From assembly GCA_036401755.1 (NCBI GenBank), contig DASWUD010000105.1, forward strand, positions 1-10,397: DNA of 10,397 bases. The letters run 5' to 3'. Source of the stretch: DASWUD01 sp036401755 (GTDB taxonomy: Bacteria > Pseudomonadota > Gammaproteobacteria > Thiohalomonadales > Thiohalomonadaceae). The position numbers and the translations under genes were made by a program. Under the pieces are notes generated by a model that saw only the letters and a program-made list of their open reading frames with translations, searched no databases and was not told where the DNA came from. Of the stretch, positions 6,386 to 10,397 are shown piece by piece (positions within the stretch are counted from its first letter, which is position 1; each line of letters starts with the position of its first letter).

Positions 6386-6730
6386 CTAGAAGGTCGAGCA
6401 GTTCCAGCCCCACCACTGGGGTTCGGAGGCGGAGAACTCGATATAGACACGGTCGGTGCTGATGCCGAGCTCATCAGCCATGGCGCGGCCCAGCAGTGCC
6501 GAGAGGTCGGGAAGCTGGGCTTCGGGCAGGCCGATGCTCTTGAGCTCCAGATAGGCACATGGCGCGTCGCTGCCGGCAAAGATCATGGCCGAGCCAGGCT
6601 GGATGGCGACCATCACGTACTGTTCAGGTTTACCGAGCCAGTTGGCGAGCCGGCCGGAAAGGTGGCGAATCAGCGCCGCCTGGGTGGCGCTGTCGGGGGT
6701 GCAATTGGTCCGGATCAGCAGGTAGGGCAT
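6386..6730 (-). CDS. MIF / phenylpyruvate tautomerase-like protein
   Basis: The 114-residue product belongs to the macrophage migration inhibitory factor family of the tautomerase superfamily. The initiator Met is followed by P2, the catalytic base of the family, and K34 in WLGKPEQYVMV corresponds to the active-site lysine. The core SIG (65-67), the ISTDRVYIEF strand and the C-terminal WGWNCSTF all match MIF, whose members are homotrimers that tautomerise phenylpyruvate-like enols. The natural substrate in bacteria is generally unknown. At the place of the CALC redox motif of animal MIF this protein reads CAYL, so only the first cysteine (C58) is kept. The start lies 2 nt after the DUF4124 stop with no visible Shine-Dalgarno, so translation is probably coupled. 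Confidence 0.88.
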   Translation of the reverse strand: MPYLLIRTNCTPDSATQAALIRHLSGRLANWLGKPEQYVMVAIQPGSAMIFAGSDAPCAYLELKSIGLPEAQLPDLSALLGRAMADELGISTDRVYIEFSASEPQWWGWNCSTF

Positions 6731-6732
6731 GG

Positions 6733-7173
6733 TTATTTACAGTACTTTTTGATCTGCTCTTCGGCCTGCTGCATCTTCTTGCCGCGCAGCTCCTCATCCA
6801 TGGCGACGACCTTGCCGTCATCGGCTTGCTTGATGCGGTCGCTGGTCTTGTACAGTTCGAGGTTGGCCTTGGCCGCCTCACAATTGCGCTGGTAAGCCAC
6901 GACTTGTTCCGGGCTGAGCTCTGCCTCTTTTTCTTCTGGGGTATTCCTGTCGCCAGTTGTAGCGCCCCCGTTTAATAGATCACTGGTAGCAGGCGGATTC
7001 ACACGCGGCGGGGGGGGGATTTCGGCAGCCTCCCCCTCCTCTGGAGGGGTTTGCGTATAGTGGACATTGCCCTCACTGTCGGTCCACTTGTACATGGCGG
7101 CGCCAGCACTTACGGCAAAGCCGGAGGCAATGAGTGCCAGAATTAGCCGCAGAAATGTTAATTTGACCTGCAT
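6733..7173 (-). CDS. DUF4124 domain-containing exported protein
   Basis: The 146-residue product has a signal peptide (about 1-25, ending VSAGA) directly followed by the DUF4124 signature MYKWTDSEGNVHYTQTPP. A Pro-rich linker (residues 43-62) and a charged helical C-terminal half follow. Two cysteines, C98 and C145, flank that half and could form a disulfide in the periplasm. DUF4124 proteins are common, poorly understood envelope proteins of Proteobacteria; I can give no reaction. The start ATG at 7173 has AAGGAG (7180-7185) 6 nt upstream. It is the first gene of a two-gene unit with the tautomerase and is transcribed away from ilvB. Confidence 0.87.
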   Translation of the reverse strand: MQVKLTFLRLILALIASGFAVSAGAAMYKWTDSEGNVHYTQTPPEEGEAAEIPPPPRVNPPATSDLLNGGATTGDRNTPEEKEAELSPEQVVAYQRNCEAAKANLELYKTSDRIKQADDGKVVAMDEELRGKKMQQAEEQIKKYCK

Positions 7174-7213
7174 GGGGATCTCCTTGTCTGTCGATGGACG
7201 ACGTATGGCTCCT

Positions 7214-7241
7214 ATTATCAGCTTTTGCTACCGATGAGCAA
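7214..7241 (-). promoter_or_regulatory. Candidate promoter for the DUF4124/tautomerase unit
   Basis: On the minus strand TTGCTC (7236-7241, 3/6) and GATAAT (7214-7219, 5/6) are 16 nt apart, giving a leader of about 35 nt that includes the AAGGAG site. The -10 is good and the -35 weak. The -35 overlaps the left arm of a 9-bp dyad at 7237-7279. Confidence 0.4.
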
Positions 7242-7279
7242 GGGCGGCGCTCCCGGTTTGGCGATTCCAAGCCCTTGCT
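7237..7279. repeat. 9-bp inverted repeat in the divergent intergenic region
   Basis: AGCAAGGGC (7237-7245) and GCCCTTGCT (7271-7279) are perfect inverted copies separated by 25 nt. A smaller TTGG/CCAA pair (7258-7261, 7267-7270) sits against the right arm. The left arm overlaps the -35 box proposed for DUF4124 and the right arm ends 4 nt before the -35 proposed for ilvB. The position suits a regulator site shared by two divergent promoters; no T tract follows on either strand, so a terminator is unlikely. Confidence 0.45.
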
Positions 7280-7283
7280 TCTC

Positions 7284-7312
7284 TTGACCTAAAGCACGAA
7301 TGCAAGTAGTTT
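7284..7312 (+). promoter_or_regulatory. Candidate promoter for ilvBNC
   Basis: TTGACC (7284-7289, 5/6 to the -35) and TAGTTT (7307-7312, 3/6 to the -10) are 17 nt apart. A start near 7319 would give a leader of about 74 nt that contains a 12-bp palindrome (7323-7334) and a terminator-like hairpin. Confidence 0.4.
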
Positions 7313-7322
7313 CTCCCTTCTT

Positions 7323-7334
7323 TGGCCATGGCCA
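7323..7334. repeat. 12-bp perfect palindrome in the ilvB leader
   Basis: TGGCCATGGCCA reads the same on both strands. It lies just downstream of the proposed ilvB transcription start, a position suited to an operator or, in RNA, to a pairing partner. It may also be chance. Confidence 0.35.
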
Positions 7335-7343
7335 GAGAGTCCT

Positions 7344-7366
7344 GCCCGTGTATGCGGGCTTTTTTT
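7344..7366 (+). terminator. Terminator-like hairpin (possible attenuator) before ilvB
   Basis: GCCCGT (7344-7349) pairs with GCGGGC (7354-7359), including one G-T pair, around the loop GTAT, and seven T follow (7360-7366). It ends 14 nt before the ilvB ribosome binding site. No plus-strand gene lies between 6308 and here, so it has no upstream gene to terminate; it fits an attenuator in the ilvB leader or the end of a short RNA. Confidence 0.55.
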
Positions 7367-7380
7367 GTTGAGTTCTATAT

Positions 7381-7384
7381 GGAG
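7381..7384 (+). promoter_or_regulatory. ilvB: Ribosome binding site deciding the ilvB start
   Basis: GGAG lies 8 nt before GTG 7393. The alternative in-frame GTG at 7384 overlaps this site and would have no Shine-Dalgarno of its own at a workable distance. Confidence 0.6.
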
Positions 7385-7392
7385 TGTTTGAA

Positions 7393-9090
7393 GTGGAATT
7401 GACCGGTGCCGAGATCATCGTGCGCTTCCTCCAGGATGAAGGGGTGGAACACCTCTTTGGCTACCCGGGGGGCGCCGTCCTGCATATCTATGACGCGATC
7501 TACAAGCAGGACAAGATCAAGCATGTGCTGGTACGTCACGAGCAGGCTGCGGCCCACGCCGCCGACGGTTACGCCCGCTCCACCGGCAAGCCCGGCGTCT
7601 GTTTGGTGACCTCCGGTCCCGGCGCCACCAACGCCGTTACCGGCATCGCTACCGCCTACATGGACTCGATCCCGATGGTGGTGATCACCGGCCAGGTGCC
7701 GACCCACATGATCGGTAACGATGCCTTCCAGGAGGTCGATTCGGTCGGCATCACCCGTCCCTGCGTCAAGCACAACTTCCTGGTGAAGGATGTGAAGGAC
7801 CTCGCCATCACCCTGAAGAAGGCCTTTTATATCGCCACCACCGGCCGTCCTGGCCCGGTAGTGGTCGATGTCCCCAAGGATGTCACGGCAGAAAAGACCA
7901 GCTACGTCTACCCCGAGAGCGTCACCATGCGCTCCTACAATCCGGTGGTGAAAGGCCACAGCGGCCAGATCAAGCGCGCCGTCTCGATGATGCTGAGCGC
8001 CAAGCGCCCCATGATCTATACGGGTGGCGGCGTGATCCTCGACGATGCGGCCAAGTCGCTGACCGAGCTGGCACGCGCGCTCAACTTTCCGGTGACCAAC
8101 ACCTCCATGGGGCTGGGCGGTTACCCCGCTACCGATAAACAGTTCGTCGGCATGCTCGGCATGCACGGCACCTACGAGGCCAACATGGCGGTCTCCCACT
8201 GCGATCTGCTGCTGGCCGTCGGTGCACGCTTCGATGACCGCGTCACCGGCCATATCGCCAAGTTCGCGCCGCGCGCCAAAATCATTCACATCGATATCGA
8301 TCCGGCCTCCATCTCCAAGAACGTCAAGGTCGATGTGCCCATCGTCGGTAGCGTCGGCAACGTACTCAAGGAGATGATGAAGATCCTCAAGGCCGATGGC
8401 GGTGCGCCCGATAACGCGGCGCTTGGCAAGTGGTGGGAGCAGATCGACGAGTGGCGCGCCAAGCTTTGCCTCAAGTACGAGCAGAACAGCAAGCTCATCA
8501 AGCCGCAGTTTGTGCTCGATACCCTGTGGAAGGTGACCAAGGGCGAAGCGTTCGTCACCTCAGACGTGGGCCAGCACCAGATGTGGACTGCCCAGTTTTA
8601 CAAGTTCGACAAGCCGCGCCGCTGGATCAACTCCGGTGGCCTCGGCACCATGGGCTTCGGCCTGCCGGCGGCGATGGGTGTGCAGTTTGCCCACCCGAAA
8701 TCGCCGGTGGTGTGCGTGACCGGCGAAGGCTCCATTCAGATGAACATCCAGGAACTCTCCACCTGCCGGCAGTACGGTCTGCCCATCAAGGTGATCTGCC
8801 TCAACAATGGCATGCTCGGCATGGTGCGCCAGTGGCAGGAGTTCTTCTACGACAAGCGCTACTCTCACAGCGCCATGGAGTCGCAGCCCGATTTCGTGAA
8901 ATTGGCCGAGGCCTACGGTCACGTGGGCATGCAGATTGTTAATCCGGCGGACGTGGAAAATGCATTGAAAGAGGCGTTCACCACACACAAGAACCGCTTT
9001 GTGTTCATGAACTTCCTCACCGATCCCACCGAGAACGTCTATCCGATGGTCCCGGCGGGTGCCGGCCTGGAGGAGATGATCCTGATATGA
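7393..9090 (+). CDS. ilvB: Acetolactate synthase large (catalytic) subunit
   Basis: The 565-residue product is the ThDP-, Mg- and FAD-dependent catalytic subunit of acetohydroxyacid synthase. It condenses two pyruvates to acetolactate, or pyruvate with 2-oxobutyrate, the first common step of branched-chain amino acid synthesis. Domains in order are the ThDP Pyr domain (about 3-165, with the activating glutamate E50 in VRHEQAAAHAADGYAR), the central FAD-binding domain (about 190-325) and the ThDP PP domain (about 385-535). The metal-binding motif reads GEGS (444-447) and ends at LNN (470-472), where many homologues have GDG. I start at GTG 7393 (MELTGAEIIV), which matches the usual N-terminus and has GGAG 8 nt upstream; GTG 7384 would add three residues. 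The stop overlaps the ilvN start (ATGA), so the two subunits are made together. Confidence 0.97.
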   Translation: MELTGAEIIVRFLQDEGVEHLFGYPGGAVLHIYDAIYKQDKIKHVLVRHEQAAAHAADGYARSTGKPGVCLVTSGPGATNAVTGIATAYMDSIPMVVITGQVPTHMIGNDAFQEVDSVGITRPCVKHNFLVKDVKDLAITLKKAFYIATTGRPGPVVVDVPKDVTAEKTSYVYPESVTMRSYNPVVKGHSGQIKRAVSMMLSAKRPMIYTGGGVILDDAAKSLTELARALNFPVTNTSMGLGGYPATDKQFVGMLGMHGTYEANMAVSHCDLLLAVGARFDDRVTGHIAKFAPRAKIIHIDIDPASISKNVKVDVPIVGSVGNVLKEMMKILKADGGAPDNAALGKWWEQIDEWRAKLCLKYEQNSKLIKPQFVLDTLWKVTKGEAFVTSDVGQHQMWTAQFYKFDKPRRWINSGGLGTMGFGLPAAMGVQFAHPKSPVVCVTGEGSIQMNIQELSTCRQYGLPIKVICLNNGMLGMVRQWQEFFYDKRYSHSAMESQPDFVKLAEAYGHVGMQIVNPADVENALKEAFTTHKNRFVFMNFLTDPTENVYPMVPAGAGLEEMILI

Positions 9091-9581
9091 GACACATTAT
9101 TTCCATCCTTATCGAGAACGAAGCGGGTGCCCTGTCACGCGTGGCCGGACTCTTTTCGGCGCGCGGTTACAATATCGAATCGCTGACCGTGGCACCGACC
9201 GAGGATCCCTCGTTGTCACGTATTACCCTGGTAACCAGCGGCTCGGAAGACATCATTGAGCAGATCAACAAGCAGCTCAACAAGCTGGTAGATGTGGTCA
9301 AGGTGATGGACCTCACCGAGGGACCGCACCTGGAGCGCGAAATGCTGCTCATCAAGGTGCGCGCCAAGGGGGGGGAACAGCGCGAGGAGGTGAAACGCCT
9401 CGCCGACATCTTCCGCGGCCACATCATCGACGTCACCGACACCACCTACACCATCGAGCTCACTGGTGTCGGCGAGAAGGTCGATGCCTTCATCCAGGCG
9501 CTCGACGCCAGCGCCATCCTGGAAACGGTGCGCTCCGGGGTATCGGGGATCTCGCGCGGTGAGAAGGCGCTGCACGTCTAG
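9087..9581 (+). CDS. ilvN: Acetolactate synthase small (regulatory) subunit
   Basis: The 164-residue product is the regulatory partner of IlvB and has the length of E. coli IlvH. An N-terminal ACT domain (about 1-75, MRHIISILIENEAGALSRVAG) is followed by the C-terminal small-subunit domain (about 84-158). N11, G14 and N29, residues tied to valine binding in E. coli IlvH, are all present, so the holoenzyme is probably inhibited by valine. The subunit also raises the activity of the catalytic subunit. The start ATG overlaps the ilvB stop by 4 nt, with GGAGGAG (9069-9075) inside the end of ilvB. The gap to ilvC is 57 nt with no terminator. Confidence 0.97.
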   Translation: MRHIISILIENEAGALSRVAGLFSARGYNIESLTVAPTEDPSLSRITLVTSGSEDIIEQINKQLNKLVDVVKVMDLTEGPHLEREMLLIKVRAKGGEQREEVKRLADIFRGHIIDVTDTTYTIELTGVGEKVDAFIQALDASAILETVRSGVSGISRGEKALHV

Positions 9582-9638
9582 TGCCGGTGCCCAACATTTT
9601 CAAGATCGACAACTGCTCTGCTGCTAAGGAAACAGGTA

Positions 9639-10397
9639 ATGAACATCTACTACGACAAAGATTGTGACATCTCCATCATCAAGGGCAAGAAGGTAGCCAT
9701 CGTCGGCTACGGCTCGCAGGGTCACGCCCATGCCAACAACCTGAAGGACTCCGGCGTCGACGTCACCGTCGCACTGCGTCCGGGCTCCGCCTCTGCCAAG
9801 AAGGCCGAGAACGCCGGCCTCAAGGTGAAGTCGGTGCCTGAGGCTGTTAAAGAGGCCGATCTGGTGATGATTCTCACCCCCGATGAATTCCAGTCCAAGC
9901 TCTATCGCGAAGAGCTGGAGCCCAACCTGAAGAAGGGGGCCACCCTGGCCTTCGCCCACGGGTTCTCCATTCACTACAACCAGGTGGTGCCGCGCGCCGA
10001 TCTGGACGTGATCATGATTGCCCCCAAGGCCCCCGGTCACACCGTACGCAGCGAATTCAAGAAGGGCGGCGGCATCCCTGACCTGATCGCTGTCTATCAG
10101 GACGCCAGCGGCAAGGCCAAGGCCACCGCGCTCTCCTACGCCTCCGCCATCGGCGGCGGCCGCACCGGCATCATCGAGACCACCTTCAAGGACGAGACCG
10201 AGACCGACCTGTTCGGTGAACAGGCGGTGCTGTGCGGTGGCGCCGTGGAACTGGTGAAGGCCGGTTTCGAGACCCTGGTCGAGGCGGGCTATGCCCCCGA
10301 GATGGCCTACTTCGAGTGCCTGCACGAGCTGAAGCTGATCGTCGACCTGATGTACGAGGGCGGCATCGCCAACATGAACTACTCCATCTCCAACAAC
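9639..10397 (+). CDS. ilvC: Ketol-acid reductoisomerase, class I (3' end outside window)
   Basis: The first 253 codons are present and the frame is still open at the window edge; class I enzymes have about 338 residues. The enzyme isomerises and reduces acetolactate to 2,3-dihydroxyisovalerate (and the isoleucine analogue) with NADPH and Mg. The Rossmann motif GYGSQG is at 23-28, and R47, S50 and S52 in the beta2-alphaB loop fit NADPH preference. H107, K130 and the metal or substrate ligands D190, E194, E226, E230 and S251 all fall at the class I numbering, so the visible part is intact. AAGGA (9626-9630) lies 8 nt before ATG 9639. It follows ilvN in what is probably one ilvBNC transcript. 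Confidence 0.97.
   Translation, partial: MNIYYDKDCDISIIKGKKVAIVGYGSQGHAHANNLKDSGVDVTVALRPGSASAKKAENAGLKVKSVPEAVKEADLVMILTPDEFQSKLYREELEPNLKKGATLAFAHGFSIHYNQVVPRADLDVIMIAPKAPGHTVRSEFKKGGGIPDLIAVYQDASGKAKATALSYASAIGGGRTGIIETTFKDETETDLFGEQAVLCGGAVELVKAGFETLVEAGYAPEMAYFECLHELKLIVDLMYEGGIANMNYSISNN

Noticed and set aside
7328..7402. 24-codon frame from ATG 7328 across the hairpin as an ilv leader peptide
   Set aside because: No Shine-Dalgarno before it, only one Val and one Leu codon, and it ends inside ilvB. It does not look like a branched-chain attenuator peptide.
7375..8289. 304-codon open frame antisense to ilvB
   Set aside because: Composition shadow of the ilvB coding frame; no ribosome binding site and no domain pattern.
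9624..10325. 233-codon open frame antisense to ilvC
   Set aside because: Shadow of a clearly intact ilvC frame that has all catalytic residues.

Overview
The window reads as ordinary chromosome of a gammaproteobacterium with moderately high GC content. The evidence is a bacterial-type ProRS with an insertion editing domain, an ilvB-ilvN-ilvC block with class I KARI, DUF4124 and MIF-like proteins, and several SPase I-type exported proteins. The set resembles free-living, possibly sulfur-oxidising lineages such as Chromatiales and relatives. That placement is an inference from gene content only. I see no IS element, integrase, tRNA, rRNA or CRISPR array.

Layout. (1) Positions 3-308 hold the C-terminal end of a LysM cell-wall-binding protein, closed by a strong intrinsic terminator. 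(2) Positions 459-3909 hold a tight plus-strand run of five genes: a TlpA-like periplasmic thioredoxin (CPPC), a SoxW-like periplasmic thioredoxin (CPFC), a TolC-family outer-membrane channel, a short HlyD/RND-type periplasmic adaptor, and an acylphosphatase overlapping the adaptor by 4 nt. There is no inner-membrane pump gene. (3) Positions 3916-4518 and 4583-6307 on the minus strand encode a small exported lytic transglycosylase and prolyl-tRNA synthetase. (4) Positions 6386-7173 on the minus strand hold a two-gene unit, a DUF4124 exported protein followed by a MIF/phenylpyruvate-tautomerase-like protein, ended by a hairpin that lies 20 nt before proS. (5) Positions 7174-7392 are a divergent regulatory region with a spaced 9-bp dyad, a 12-bp palindrome and a terminator-like hairpin just upstream of ilvB. 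(6) Positions 7393-10397 hold ilvB, ilvN and ilvC (cut by the window edge), the first common steps of valine, leucine and isoleucine synthesis.

How the parts work together. IlvB and IlvN form acetohydroxyacid synthase and IlvC converts its product, so region 6 is a coherent biosynthetic operon, perhaps attenuated in its leader. Region 2 looks like an envelope module: a channel and adaptor that need an unlinked pump, with two thiol-redox proteins whose targets cannot be the channel or adaptor, because both lack cysteine. No clearly new system is proven. The points most worth a second look are the pump-less thioredoxin/TolC/adaptor cluster and the leader region of ilvB.
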